64,000 nt of DNA from the NCBI RefSeq assembly GCF_009789075.1, contig NZ_WNXQ01000003.1, forward strand, positions 62,001-126,000, read 5' to 3'. The notes under the pieces are model-generated. The model was not told the DNA's origin. It did no database searches and saw only the letters and a list, made by a program, of their open reading frames with translations. The stretch is from Pseudooceanicola pacificus. GTDB lineage: Bacteria; Pseudomonadota; Alphaproteobacteria; Rhodobacterales; Rhodobacteraceae. Positions 26,001-35,214 of this stretch are shown piece after piece. Position 1 is the first letter of the stretch. Every line of letters begins with the position of its first letter. The translations under genes and the position numbers were made by a program.

Positions 26001-26543
26001 ATGCTGGATTTTGCCGACGATGCCTGGCGCGGTATGAGCGAGGCCGAACAACTGTGGTCGCTCAAGTCGATGGGGGCCGAGGCCCTGTGCGACGTGGCAC
26101 GGACCATCAAGTGGGACGAAACCAGCATGGGGCTGATCGGATGGTTGTCCGCGCAGCGCGATCTCGACCTGGGGTCGGCCATGACACTGTTCCTGAACTG
26201 CGACGCCGGACGTTTCAACCATCTGCCCAAGGACGAGGTGGCCGAGGCCGACCGCCGGCGCTGCGGCGTGCTGGACGCGATCTGCCAACGCGTCAACTGC
26301 GGCTTCTACCTGCCCGACCCGCGCCGCCCGCTGGATGACGACCGCGGTTTCAAGGCATGGATGACGGCCCAGAACCAGAACCGGCGGTCCTGCGGCAAGG
26401 GGCGGTGGATTTTCAACCCCGTCATGGTTGCGCCGATGGTGTCGGAAATCCGGTTCGAAGCCCGCCAGCGCCGCAAGTTCGTCCCTGCCTCGGGCCGCCG
26501 GCCGGGATTGCTGGGCGGGCTGATTTCGCCCTTCTTCGCCTGA
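26001..26543 (+). CDS. DUF4274-like protein of unknown function
   Basis: 180 residues from the ATG at 26001 with TGGGGA upstream; a TTG at 25986 is in frame but weaker. The first half (EQLWSLKSMGAEALCDVARTIKWD, LGSAMTLFLNCDAGRFNHLPKDEVAEADRRRCGVLDAICQRVNCGFYLPDP) resembles my memory of the DUF4274 family. The C-terminus is basic (RRKFVPASGRRPGLLGGLISPFFA). No signal peptide, membrane helix or catalytic motif. Transcribed alone, divergent from the TerB-like gene. Function unknown. Confidence 0.6.
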   Translation: MLDFADDAWRGMSEAEQLWSLKSMGAEALCDVARTIKWDETSMGLIGWLSAQRDLDLGSAMTLFLNCDAGRFNHLPKDEVAEADRRRCGVLDAICQRVNCGFYLPDPRRPLDDDRGFKAWMTAQNQNRRSCGKGRWIFNPVMVAPMVSEIRFEARQRRKFVPASGRRPGLLGGLISPFFA

Positions 26544-26604
26544 TCCGACAGGATCGCCAGGCCAGACACGCCGCCCGCCGGGCGGCGTTGTCATCTGCGG
26601 CGCG

Positions 26605-27522
26605 TCAGTATTTCGGGGGCACGTACAACTCGGGCGGCAGCACGGCACGCTCGTAATCCGGGTTGAACACGCGCTCGGTCAGCGAGACGTCTTCTTGCGG
26701 GACATCGCCATAGGGGAACAGGCCCAGCAGGTGGTCGATGCAGTTCAGCCGGGCGCGTTTCTTGTCGTTGCCGGGGACGATGTACCAGGGCGCCTCGGGG
26801 ATGTTTGTGCGGGCCAGCATCTCTTCCTTGGCCTTGGTGTACTGTTCCCAGCGGACGCGGCTCTGCAGGTCCATCGGCGACAGTTTCCACTGCTTCAGCG
26901 GGTCGTGGATGCGGATCAGGAACCGCATCTGCTGTTCCTCGTCGGTGATCGAGAACCAGTATTTCACCAGCCGGATCCCCGAGCGCACCAGCATCCGTTC
27001 GAATTCCGGCACGTCGTGAAAGAAGTCCTGCACCTGATCCTCGGAGGCGAAGCCCATCACCCGCTCGACCCCGGCGCGGTTGTACCACGAGCGGTCGAAG
27101 AGCACGATCTCGCCCCCGGCGGGAAGATGCGGCACGTAGCGCTGGAAATACCACTGGGTCTTTTCGCGGTCCGACGGGGCGGGCAGGGCGACGGTGCGCA
27201 CCACGCGCGGGTTCAGGCGCTGCGTGATCCGCTTGATCACGCCGCCCTTGCCAGCGCTGTCGCGGCCTTCGAAGATGACGACAACCTTTTCGCGGTTGTG
27301 CACCACCCAGTCCTGCAGGCGGATCAGTTCCGACTGCAGATGCAGAAGCGCATGGAAATATTCCGGCCGCGGGATCGAGGGGCCGTGCGCCTCGCGATAG
27401 ATCTCGCGGATCTTCATCGACAGCACGGCATCCTCAAGCTCGATCTCGTAATCCTCGTCGAGCGTGTCCTTGAGTTCGGCTTCCAGCCAGTCCTCGGCTG
27501 CGGAATGATCTTCGTCGGGCAT
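26605..27522 (-). CDS. ppk2: Polyphosphate kinase 2 (PPK2)
   Basis: Transfers phosphate between polyphosphate and nucleotides. 305 residues from the ATG at 27522, chosen because AGGAG lies 6 nt upstream; an ATG at 27552 has no ribosome site. Motifs: Walker A GRDSAGKGGVIKRI, LPAPSDREKTQWYFQRYVPHLPAGGEIVLFDRSWYNRAGVERVMGF (Walker B and lid), EFERMLVRSGIRLVKYWFSI and the YTKAKEEML helix. Single PPK2 domain, normal length for the family. The preferred nucleotide (ADP, GDP or AMP) cannot be assigned. No ppk1 or exopolyphosphatase gene is adjacent. Confidence 0.93.
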   Translation of the reverse strand: MPDEDHSAAEDWLEAELKDTLDEDYEIELEDAVLSMKIREIYREAHGPSIPRPEYFHALLHLQSELIRLQDWVVHNREKVVVIFEGRDSAGKGGVIKRITQRLNPRVVRTVALPAPSDREKTQWYFQRYVPHLPAGGEIVLFDRSWYNRAGVERVMGFASEDQVQDFFHDVPEFERMLVRSGIRLVKYWFSITDEEQQMRFLIRIHDPLKQWKLSPMDLQSRVRWEQYTKAKEEMLARTNIPEAPWYIVPGNDKKRARLNCIDHLLGLFPYGDVPQEDVSLTERVFNPDYERAVLPPELYVPPKY

Positions 27523-27620
27523 CTGGGGCTCCTTGCCTGACAGGGGCGACATGACAGAAGGTCCGGCGCCCTAAGGGGCGGCGGCTTTGCCCCCAGTAAC
27601 CACAGGATTGTGACGGTTTC

Positions 27621-28049
27621 TTATACCCCGGCCTCGCCGTCGGCACCGGGGAAGGGGCCCAGCACGGCCTCGCAGAGCGCGCTGTCCTGATATTCGCGGG
27701 CCTCGACGATCATGCCCTCGCTCAGGCGGTACATCAGGCAATACTCGTTCTCGTAGGGGGTGCCGTCGATGGCGGTCATCTGGCCCTGCGCCTCGACCAC
27801 CACCCAGTCCTCGTCCGCCAGGAACCGGATCGGCACGGTGCGGCCGCTGCCGGTCACCACCTTGCGCAGATGGCCGTAGAGTTCGGTCAGGATTTCCTGC
27901 TTGCCGTGAAAGGTGCGCGACCACGAATACCGGCCGGTGACCGTCATCGTCGCATCGTCGGCCAGATGCGCGATGTAGAGCGAGCCGTCCCCCTCGGCCA
28001 GCCGTTTGAAGATCCGGCGCATGAGGGACTTGTTCTCGGCAGGGGTCAT
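27621..28049 (-). CDS. SnoaL/NTF2-like small protein
   Basis: 142 residues: MTPAENKSLMRRIFKRLAEGDGSLYIAHLADDATMTVTGRYSWSRTF, KQEILTELYGHLRKVV, WVVVEAQGQMTAIDGTPYENEYCLMYRLSEGMIVEAREYQDSALCEAVLGPF. This is the cone-shaped NTF2/SnoaL fold, typical of ketosteroid-isomerase-like proteins with a hydrophobic pocket. The start ATG (28047-28049) is the only good one. It follows no operon partner: the downstream gene on this strand is ppk2 after 98 nt. Ligand or reaction unknown. Confidence 0.75.
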   Translation of the reverse strand: MTPAENKSLMRRIFKRLAEGDGSLYIAHLADDATMTVTGRYSWSRTFHGKQEILTELYGHLRKVVTGSGRTVPIRFLADEDWVVVEAQGQMTAIDGTPYENEYCLMYRLSEGMIVEAREYQDSALCEAVLGPFPGADGEAGV

Positions 28050-28262
28050 CGGTGCTCCGTCCGTTCTGGCAGTGCCTGGCGCGCAAATATCTGCGTCCGG
28101 TCCATATTCAGCATTCTACATATGCAGTTCGGGTGGACCCGCACAGATTGTGACCACGCAGAACAAAATTTATCAGTGCGCGTTCCTGATCACGCGACCG
28201 TTTTCACGGTTTCGCCACGTTCGATGGTAATTTCTGTAAAAATCAAAAAACCCGAGGCGGTC

Positions 28263-28490
28263 ATGCAAACGGAATACGAACTGGAGGCGCTTCCTTTCGT
28301 CAGGGCGGAGCAGCCGAACGAGAACAGCATCGTCGTCGAATTTCCCGACGGCTCTGCCTATGAATACACCAGCGTCTCGCTGGGCGAGAGCAATTTTGCG
28401 GAACTGGTCCGCAGCGCCCGGCCAGGCGGGCAGCTCGACTTTTTCATGCTCAGGGTGCTGAAGGGCAAGTATTCCCGACGCCTGCACTAG
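28263..28490 (+). CDS. Small hypothetical protein, distant KTSC-like pattern
   Basis: 75 residues from the ATG at 28263 (GAGGCGG 7 nt upstream); an ATG at 28224 would add 13 residues. It reads MQTEYELEALPFVRAEQPNENS, then a beta pattern IVVEFPDGSAYEYTSVSL, and ends FFMLRVLKGKYSRRLH. The order (short strand pair, Y-x-Y turn, C-terminal F-x-x-x-x-x-x-K-x-Y) is reminiscent of the KTSC domain of the gene at 49707, but the diagnostic Lys-Thr-Ser-Cys-type residues are not preserved. Its stop lies 12 nt from the convergent pyrG stop. Function unknown. Confidence 0.6.
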   Translation: MQTEYELEALPFVRAEQPNENSIVVEFPDGSAYEYTSVSLGESNFAELVRSARPGGQLDFFMLRVLKGKYSRRLH

Positions 28491-28502
28491 GCGGGCCCGC
28501 CC

Positions 28503-30146
28503 TCACACCAGGCGCGAGACGTCCTTGGCCGCCCGCACGAAATCCGCGAACAGCGGATGCGGGTCGAAGGGTTTCGACTTCAGCTCGGGGTGGAACTGAA
28601 CGCCGATGAACCAGGGATGGTCCTTGACCTCGACGATCTCGGGCAGGCGGCCGTCGGGCGACATGCCCGAGAACCACAGCCCGCATTCCTCCAGCTTCTT
28701 GCGGTATTTGATGTCGACCTCGTAGCGGTGGCGGTGGCGCTCTTCGATCATGTTCGAACCATAGACGCCCGCCACCTGCGAGCCCTCGGCCAGCGCGGCG
28801 GAATAGGCACCCAGGCGCATGGTGCCGCCCTTGTCGTCGTCGACCCGGCGCTTGACCGCGTGATTGCCCTGCACCCATTCCTTGAGGTGATAGACCACCG
28901 GCTCGAACCGCTTGCCGCCGGCCTCGTGGTCGAATTCCTCGGACCCGGCCTTTTCCAGACCCGCCAGGTTCCGCGCCGCCTCGATCACCGCCATCTGCAT
29001 CCCGAGGCAGATCCCGAGGTAGGGGATCTTGCGCTCGCGGGCGAATTGCGCGGCCTTGATCTTGCCCTCGGTCCCGCGTTCGCCGAACCCTCCGGGGACC
29101 AGGATCGCGTGATAGCCCTCAAGATGCGGGGCCGGGTCCTCGTGGTCGAAGATCTCGGCATCGACCCAGTTCACGTTCACCTTGATCCGGTTGGCCATGC
29201 CGCCGTGGGTCAGCGCCTCCTTGATCGACTTGTAGGCGTCTTCCAGTTGCGTGTACTTGCCCACGATGGCCACGTTGACCTCGCCATCGGTGTTGTGGAT
29301 GCGGTCGTAGACGTCCTGCCATTTCGACAGGTCGGGGCGCGGGGCGGGGCTGATCTGGAACGCATCCAGCACAGCCTGGTCCAGCCCTTCGCGGTGATAG
29401 GCCAGCGGCGCCTCGTAGATCGAATTCAGGTCATAGGCCGCGATCACCGACTCTGTCCGCACGTTGCAGAACAGCCCGATCTTGGCGCGCTCTTTGTCGG
29501 GGATCGGCTGTTCGGACCGGCAGACAAGGATATCCGGCTGCAGCCCGATGGAGCGCAGTTCCTTCACGGAGTGCTGGGTCGGCTTGGTCTTGAGCTCGCC
29601 GCTGGCGGCCAGCCAGGGCAGCAGGGTCAGATGCATGAAGATGCACTGCCCGCGCGGGCGGTCCTGGCTGAACTGGCGGATCGCCTCGAAGAAGGGCAGC
29701 CCCTCGATATCGCCGACGGTGCCGCCGATCTCGCAGAGCATGAAATCGACCTCGTCGTCGCCGATCCCGATGAAATCCTTGATCTCGTTGGTGACGTGGG
29801 GGATCACCTGGATCGTCTTGCCCAGGTAGTCGCCGCGCCGCTCCTTTTCGAGCACGTTGGAATAGATGCGCCCCGAGCTGACCGAATCGGTCCGGCGCGC
29901 GGCCACGCCGGTGAACCGCTCGTAATGGCCCAGGTCCAGATCGGTTTCCGCGCCGTCGTCGGTGACGAAGACCTCGCCATGTTCAAACGGGCTCATCGTG
30001 CCGGGATCGACGTTCAGATAGGGGTCAAGCTTGCGCAGCCGGACGGTAAATCCCCTGGCCTGCAGAAGCGCGCCGAGCGCCGCCGAGGCAAGACCTTTAC
30101 CGAGGGACGACACGACGCCGCCCGTGATGAAAATGTACCTGGCCAT
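28503..30146 (-). CDS. pyrG: CTP synthase
   Basis: Makes CTP from UTP, ATP and glutamine. 547 residues from the ATG at 30146 ([32 protein letters not shown]). The synthetase half has the P-loop, [34 protein letters not shown] and [12 protein letters not shown] (Mg site). The glutaminase half has VPGGFGERG, the nucleophile Cys in [12 protein letters not shown], and the His-Glu pair in [18 protein letters not shown] at the C-terminus. Full length. It is preceded by secG on the same strand after 174 nt, an order common in related genomes. Confidence 0.98.
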   Translation of the reverse strand: MARYIFITGGVVSSLGKGLASAALGALLQARGFTVRLRKLDPYLNVDPGTMSPFEHGEVFVTDDGAETDLDLGHYERFTGVAARRTDSVSSGRIYSNVLEKERRGDYLGKTIQVIPHVTNEIKDFIGIGDDEVDFMLCEIGGTVGDIEGLPFFEAIRQFSQDRPRGQCIFMHLTLLPWLAASGELKTKPTQHSVKELRSIGLQPDILVCRSEQPIPDKERAKIGLFCNVRTESVIAAYDLNSIYEAPLAYHREGLDQAVLDAFQISPAPRPDLSKWQDVYDRIHNTDGEVNVAIVGKYTQLEDAYKSIKEALTHGGMANRIKVNVNWVDAEIFDHEDPAPHLEGYHAILVPGGFGERGTEGKIKAAQFARERKIPYLGICLGMQMAVIEAARNLAGLEKAGSEEFDHEAGGKRFEPVVYHLKEWVQGNHAVKRRVDDDKGGTMRLGAYSAALAEGSQVAGVYGSNMIEERHRHRYEVDIKYRKKLEECGLWFSGMSPDGRLPEIVEVKDHPWFIGVQFHPELKSKPFDPHPLFADFVRAAKDVSRLV

Positions 30147-30320
30147 GTGGTCGGAGTCCCCGTGAAGTTCTGGGCGCGAACGCTGAATATGTGCCACGAC
30201 AGGCCCCGAAGGACCGCAGCATCACGGGATTTAAGAGCTATCAGATTCGCGCGAATTGCGCAAGCCGACCGCAAGATGCTGTTGAGGGCAATGTGGCTAC
30301 CCTCAAGCGATGGTGGTGGA

Positions 30321-30683
30321 TCAGTCGGCGGAGGGAGTCAGCTCGTTGCCCGCGCCCGAGGGCGGCGGAACCAGGCTGCCACCGTCCGCCGGCAGGGCGG
30401 GAGAGGTGCTTTCCACCGGGGCCTGGCGGGCCGGCGCGATGCGGTCCAGGACCGAGGACCCGGCGCTTTTTTCGGCTGCGATGATCGTCAGGAAGATCGA
30501 GGTGCAGATGAAGCCCGCGGCCAGCACCCATGTCACCTTGCCCAGGGCCGTCGCGGCCTGGCGCCCGGACATCGCGCCGCCACCGCCCATGCCGAGACCG
30601 CCCCCTTCGGAGCGCTGCAGGAGCACCACGCCGATCAGCCCGAGGGCCAGGATCAGGTGGACGATGAGGACGACGTTTTCCAT
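30321..30683 (-). CDS. secG: SecG, preprotein translocase subunit
   Basis: 120 residues. Two membrane helices (about 3-21 and 50-70) flank the conserved loop VVLLQRSEGGGLGMGGGG. A Pro/Ala-rich, low-complexity C-terminal tail follows (LPADGGSLVPPPSGAG). SecG associates with SecYE in the inner membrane. The start ATG is at 30681-30683. pyrG follows downstream. Confidence 0.95.
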   Translation of the reverse strand: MENVVLIVHLILALGLIGVVLLQRSEGGGLGMGGGGAMSGRQAATALGKVTWVLAAGFICTSIFLTIIAAEKSAGSSVLDRIAPARQAPVESTSPALPADGGSLVPPPSGAGNELTPSAD

Positions 30684-30847
30684 ATAGGGCCTGTCTTGAT
30701 CGCGTCGGTGGTCTGGCGGCCGGGCAAGGGTGCGGGCACCGCTCTCTCCGGACGTCTGTCGGGCTGCTATCTAGGCCAGCAGGGCGTCCGCCGCAACCCC
30801 GGAAGCGGCCGCATGGCCGGATCGTGAGGCGCGGGCGCCGGGCAGGG

Positions 30848-32080
30848 CTATTCCGCGGCGGCCGGGTCTTCGCCCGCGGCGGCGGCGGCGCGCGCCTCGG
30901 CCAGGTCGATGGCGCGCACCATCAGGGCCATGGCCAGCCCCGCAACGCTGGCCAGCACCATCAGGAAGGGCAGCATCACGATGCCGTTCTCGGCCGAGAC
31001 CAGCCAGCCCGTGAGGGTCGCCACCACCGCGCCATTGCCCACGATCAGCGCCGCCGACAGGCCCGAGGCGCTGCCGGCAAGATGCGGGCGGATCGACAGC
31101 GTTCCGGCTCCCGCACTTGGCGTCGTCAACCCGTTGCCGATGCCGGACAGGACCATCGCGCCAAAGAACAGCGGGGCCGAGACATGGCCGGCCCAGAGCA
31201 GCAGGGTCGGGATGCCGATCCCCACCACCGCCAGGGCGCGCCCGACGATCATCATGGTCGAGAGTTCGTAGTTGCGCGAAATCCGGCCCGAGGTGGCCGA
31301 GCCGATCATGAAACCCAGGGTGATCGTGCCCATCCAGATGCCCAGTTCTCCGGGGCTCATGCCAAAGGCCGCCTTGGTCGCCAGCGCCGCGCCCGAGACG
31401 AAGATGTGGAAGGTGCCGACCGAAAAGGCGGCGCAGAGCGAATAGCCCCAGAACCGGCGCGAGCGGAACAGCTCGGGATAGGCGCGGAACTGCGCCCCGA
31501 AGCTGGAGGATTTGTGGTGGTTGGTCTCGCCCAGGTCGGCCCAGCAGATGACAAAAAGTGCCGCGGCGGCAAGGGAGTAGAGCACGAAGCTCGCCCGCCA
31601 GCCGAATGCGGCGTCGAGGAAGCCGCCAATCGAGGGGCCCAGCATCGGGGCAACGGCCATGATCGAAGAGACGGTCGCCATCTTCACCGCCGCGTCGCGC
31701 GGTTCGAACTGGTCGCGGATCATCGCCCGGCTGAGCGCCATGCCCGTGGCGGCGCCGCTCTGGAACATGCGCGCGGCCAGGAAGACGCGGATATCCGGGG
31801 TCAGGGCGCAGATGATCGAGGCGACGAAGAAGATCGCCATCCCGACCAGCACCACCGGCCGCCGCCCGTACCGGTCCGACAGGGGGCCCATGACGATCTG
31901 GGTCAGCGCCGTCATCGCCAGATAGCCGCCGACCGCCAGACCCATCACCCCGTAATCCACGCCGAAATCCTCGGCCATATGGGCCAGCGAGGGCACGAAC
32001 ATGTTCAGCGTCAGGACCGAAGTGCCGGTCATCAGGATCAGGGTGGTCAGATGGGGCGGGGTCGTGGCGGCGCGAAGCAT
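30848..32080 (-). CDS. Bcr/CflA-type MFS drug exporter
   Basis: 410 residues, about 12 membrane helices. MFS loop signature GPLSDRYGRRPVVLVGM between TM2 and TM3; AARMFQSGAATGMALSRAMIRDQF and MAVAPMLGPSIGGFLDAAFGWRASF match the Bcr/CflA (DHA1) subfamily, proton-driven exporters of drugs or small metabolites. The Ala/Glu-rich C-terminal tail (about 25 residues) is not conserved. The gap on its 5-prime side (32081-32185) holds its promoter region; the gene is not tightly coupled to neighbours. Confidence 0.88.
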   Translation of the reverse strand: MLRAATTPPHLTTLILMTGTSVLTLNMFVPSLAHMAEDFGVDYGVMGLAVGGYLAMTALTQIVMGPLSDRYGRRPVVLVGMAIFFVASIICALTPDIRVFLAARMFQSGAATGMALSRAMIRDQFEPRDAAVKMATVSSIMAVAPMLGPSIGGFLDAAFGWRASFVLYSLAAAALFVICWADLGETNHHKSSSFGAQFRAYPELFRSRRFWGYSLCAAFSVGTFHIFVSGAALATKAAFGMSPGELGIWMGTITLGFMIGSATSGRISRNYELSTMMIVGRALAVVGIGIPTLLLWAGHVSAPLFFGAMVLSGIGNGLTTPSAGAGTLSIRPHLAGSASGLSAALIVGNGAVVATLTGWLVSAENGIVMLPFLMVLASVAGLAMALMVRAIDLAEARAAAAAGEDPAAAE

Positions 32081-32185
32081 GGGCGGATCCGGTCTGGCAT
32101 CCTGACGTTTCTAGACCTTACTGACCGAAAGGTTAATAGCCCGCATCGGACTCCGCCCCGGCAACACGAGCGTGGCTGGCGAGGG

Positions 32186-32419
32186 TCAGGGCCGATCCTC
32201 GGGATCGGCATCCGGGTCGGGCTTGCCGATGCCGCGAAACACCGCACGGAACGGCAGCGCCCAGAGGATGCCGAGACCGACATAGACCAGCAGTTCCACC
32301 AGCAGGCCGGGCCGGTCCAGCCAGTTCATCACCGAAACCGCCGCCACGACATATGCGGGCAGGCCGATCAGCAGGATCACCAGGGACCAGCGGCGGCGGG
32401 CCTTGTAGCTGAGCGCCAT
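32186..32419 (-). CDS. DUF2842 small membrane protein
   Basis: 77 residues from the ATG at 32419: MALSYKARRRWSLVILLIGLPAYVVAAVSVMNW, then LLVELLVYVGLGILWALPFRAVFRGIGKPDPD. Two membrane helices with a basic N-terminus, as in the alphaproteobacterial DUF2842 family. Its start is 4 nt after the purA stop, so it is co-transcribed with purA. Function unknown. Confidence 0.85.
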   Translation of the reverse strand: MALSYKARRRWSLVILLIGLPAYVVAAVSVMNWLDRPGLLVELLVYVGLGILWALPFRAVFRGIGKPDPDADPEDRP

Positions 32420-32423
32420 CCCG

Positions 32424-33716
32424 TCAGTCCGCGAACGGGTCGGTGACAAGGATCGTGTCCTCGCGCTCGGGCGAGGTCGACAGCAGCGCGACGGGGCAGT
32501 CGATCAGTTCCTCGACCCGGCGGACATACTTGATCGCATTGGCGGGCAGCTCGGCCCAGCTCCGCGCGCCCTCGGTCGATTCCGACCAGCCGGGCATCTC
32601 TTCGTAGATCGGCACGCAGCGGGCCTGCTGGTCGGCGGCCGTGGGCAGGTAGTCCAGCCGGGTGCCGTCGAGGTCATAGCCCACGCAGATTTTCAGCGTC
32701 TCGAACCCGTCGAGCACGTCGAGCTTGGTCAGCGCGATGCCCGTCACACCCGAGGTGGCGCAGGTCTGGCGCACGAGGACCGCGTCGAACCAGCCGCAGC
32801 GGCGCTTGCGCCCGGTGACGGTGCCGAACTCATGGCCCCGCTCGCCCAGGCGCTGGCCGACCGCGTCGGTCAGCTCGGCCGGGAAGGGGCCTTCGCCCAC
32901 GCGGGTGGTATAGGCCTTGACGATACCCAGGACGAAGTCGATGGCGCCGGGGCCGATGCCCACGCCGGTGGCGGCCTGGCCCGCGATCACGTTGGACGAG
33001 GTGACAAAGGGATAGGTGCCGAAGTCGATGTCGAGCAGCGCACCCTGCGCGCCCTCGAAAAGGATGCGCTTGCCGGCCTTGCGATGCTCGTTCATCACCT
33101 TCCAGACCGGGGCGGCATATTCCAGAACCTGCGGCGCGATCTCGTTGAGCGCGGCGATCAGCGCGGCGCGGTCGACCTCGGGCAGGCCCAGGCCGCGGCG
33201 CAGGGCGTCGTGATGCACCAGCGCGCGGTCGACGCGGGATTCCAGCGTGGCACGGTCGGCCAGGTCGGCGACGCGGACCGAGCGGCGGCCGACCTTGTCC
33301 TCATAGGCCGGGCCGATGCCGCGGCCGGTGGTGCCGATCTTGGCCACGTTGTTCGCGCTTTCTCGGGCGCGGTCCAGCTCGCCGTGGATCGGCAGGATCA
33401 GCGGCGTGTTCTCGGCGATCATCAGCGTCTCGGGCGTGATCGTCACGCCCTGCGAGCGCAGCTGTGCGATTTCCTTGACCAGGTGCCAGGGGTCCAGCAC
33501 CACGCCATTGCCGATGACCGACAGCTTGCCGCCGCGCACGATGCCCGAGGGCAGCAGGCTGAGCTTGAACACCTCGCCGTCGATGACCAGCGTATGGCCG
33601 GCATTGTGACCGCCCTGGAAACGCGCGATCACGTCGGCCCGCTCCGAGAGCCAGTCGACGATCTTTCCCTTGCCCTCATCGCCCCACTGGGCGCCCACGA
33701 CGACAACGTTGGCCAT
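32424..33716 (-). CDS. purA: Adenylosuccinate synthetase
   Basis: GTP-dependent conversion of IMP and aspartate to adenylosuccinate. 430 residues from the ATG at 33716: [28 protein letters not shown] with the GDEGKGK P-loop. Further in are [12 protein letters not shown] (catalytic His), [42 protein letters not shown] and the base-binding [18 protein letters not shown]. Full length. The open frame upstream continues into the M20 gene region but is not part of the protein. Followed by the DUF2842 gene. Confidence 0.98.
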   Translation of the reverse strand: MANVVVVGAQWGDEGKGKIVDWLSERADVIARFQGGHNAGHTLVIDGEVFKLSLLPSGIVRGGKLSVIGNGVVLDPWHLVKEIAQLRSQGVTITPETLMIAENTPLILPIHGELDRARESANNVAKIGTTGRGIGPAYEDKVGRRSVRVADLADRATLESRVDRALVHHDALRRGLGLPEVDRAALIAALNEIAPQVLEYAAPVWKVMNEHRKAGKRILFEGAQGALLDIDFGTYPFVTSSNVIAGQAATGVGIGPGAIDFVLGIVKAYTTRVGEGPFPAELTDAVGQRLGERGHEFGTVTGRKRRCGWFDAVLVRQTCATSGVTGIALTKLDVLDGFETLKICVGYDLDGTRLDYLPTAADQQARCVPIYEEMPGWSESTEGARSWAELPANAIKYVRRVEELIDCPVALLSTSPEREDTILVTDPFAD

Positions 33717-33834
33717 GCCCGATCCCTTCGGCTGCGGTAAACCCGCGCCCGTATATCGCGCGGGCAGGCCGGGCGAAACCGGATTCTGCGACCCCGGCGC
33801 CGCCCCCGAATTTTCGACGAAAATTCGCGCCTGC

Positions 33835-35007
33835 TCAGAGCTGCGGCAAAGCCAGCCGGGTTTCCACGATCCGGGCGTAGATCGAGGCGCCAACCGGCAG
33901 AATCGCATCGTCCAGCACGAACCGCGCGTTGTGCAGCGGCACGGACCCGGCGTGACCCACGCGGCAATAGGCCCCGGGGATCGCACGCAGCATGTCGGCG
34001 AAATCCTCCGATCCGGTGGCCTGCTGGGTGCTGATCTGCGCCATTTCGGGCCCGACGACATCGGCGGCGGCGGCGATATAGGCCTCGCTCAGCTCGGGGT
34101 CGTTGCGCAGCACGTCAAAGACATTGCGCAGGTCGGCCTCGATGCTGACGCCATAGGCAAGGCTCATCCCGGCACAGAGCTCGCGAATCCGGGTCTCGGC
34201 GATCCCGATCACGTCATCGTGGAAATACCGGATCGTGCCCGAGATCACCGCCGTGTCCGGCACCACGTTATAGGCCGTGCCCGACTGGAACTTGGTCACC
34301 GACAGCACGATCGGCTTGGTCGGCGGCGCGTTCCGGCTGACCACCGTCTGCAACTGCTGCACCAGCGCCGTGCCGATCACGATGGGATCGCGCGACTGGT
34401 GCGGCATGGCGGCATGGCTGCCCGTCCCGGTGACCGTGATGTCGAAAAAGCTTGCCCCCGCCATCGCCGGCCCCGGGGTCACGGTCACCCGGTTCGGTTC
34501 GGCATTCGGATCGTTGTGCATGCCGTAGAGCTCGTCACAGGGAAACTGCTCGAACAGCCCGTCGGCGATCATCCGGCGCGCGCCGCCCAGCCCTTCCTCG
34601 GCGGGCTGAAAGATCAGCACCACGGTGCCGTCGAACTGCCGTGTCCCGGCCAGATAACGCGCGGCCCCCAGCAGCATCGTGGTGTGGCCGTCATGGCCGC
34701 AGGCATGCATCCTGCCGGGGCTGGTCGAACTGTAGGCCACGCCCGAGGCCTCCTCGATCGGCAGCGCGTCCATGTCGGCCCGCAGCCCGATCCGGCGGTT
34801 GCCGCCGCCGCTGCCGCGGATCACGCCGACCACCCCGGTTCCGCCCAGCCCTTCGTGCACCTCGTCCACGCCATAGTCGCGCAGCTTGGCGGCGACGATG
34901 CCGGCGGTGCGGGTTTCCTCGAACCCCAGTTCCGGGTGGGCGTGGAAATCCTGGCGGATCGCGGTCAGGTCCTCAGCAAAGGCCTGGATGGCGGGAATGA
35001 CGGACAT
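33835..35007 (-). CDS. M20 family amidohydrolase (hippurate hydrolase / aminoacylase type)
   Basis: 390 residues. Dinuclear metal site: [24 protein letters not shown], catalytic Glu pair in [15 protein letters not shown], ligand His in ELYGMHNDP and a late His in [15 protein letters not shown]. The lid/dimerisation domain carries [36 protein letters not shown]. This M20D group hydrolyses N-acyl or aryl-acyl amino acids; the substrate is unknown. ATG at 35007, divergent from the gamma-glutamyltransferase-like gene at 35215. Both act on amide-linked amino acids, so a shared nutrient is possible but unproven. Confidence 0.88.
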   Translation of the reverse strand: MSVIPAIQAFAEDLTAIRQDFHAHPELGFEETRTAGIVAAKLRDYGVDEVHEGLGGTGVVGVIRGSGGGNRRIGLRADMDALPIEEASGVAYSSTSPGRMHACGHDGHTTMLLGAARYLAGTRQFDGTVVLIFQPAEEGLGGARRMIADGLFEQFPCDELYGMHNDPNAEPNRVTVTPGPAMAGASFFDITVTGTGSHAAMPHQSRDPIVIGTALVQQLQTVVSRNAPPTKPIVLSVTKFQSGTAYNVVPDTAVISGTIRYFHDDVIGIAETRIRELCAGMSLAYGVSIEADLRNVFDVLRNDPELSEAYIAAAADVVGPEMAQISTQQATGSEDFADMLRAIPGAYCRVGHAGSVPLHNARFVLDDAILPVGASIYARIVETRLALPQL

Positions 35008-35214
35008 GACATGTCTCCTGCTGGTGCTGGGCCGGTGGGAAATGGGTATCGGCGCGGGGGCCGGGCGGCAAGCCCCGTGCCGCGCTGCCGACAGGAATGC
35101 GCAATCTCGCGCCCTGCCGGTCGGTCACGGTGGCCCCTCCCGGCGAAATGCGCCAGATTGCGCGGCAACGGGCCGGACCTGCCGGGACCGGCCAGGGCCC
35201 ATCGGAGACAAGAC

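Noticed and set aside
33670-35214. Long upstream extension of the gamma-glutamyltransferase-like frame
   Set aside because: Antisense to the M20 amidohydrolase; the ATG at 35215 has a purine-rich upstream site and gives the normal family N-terminus.
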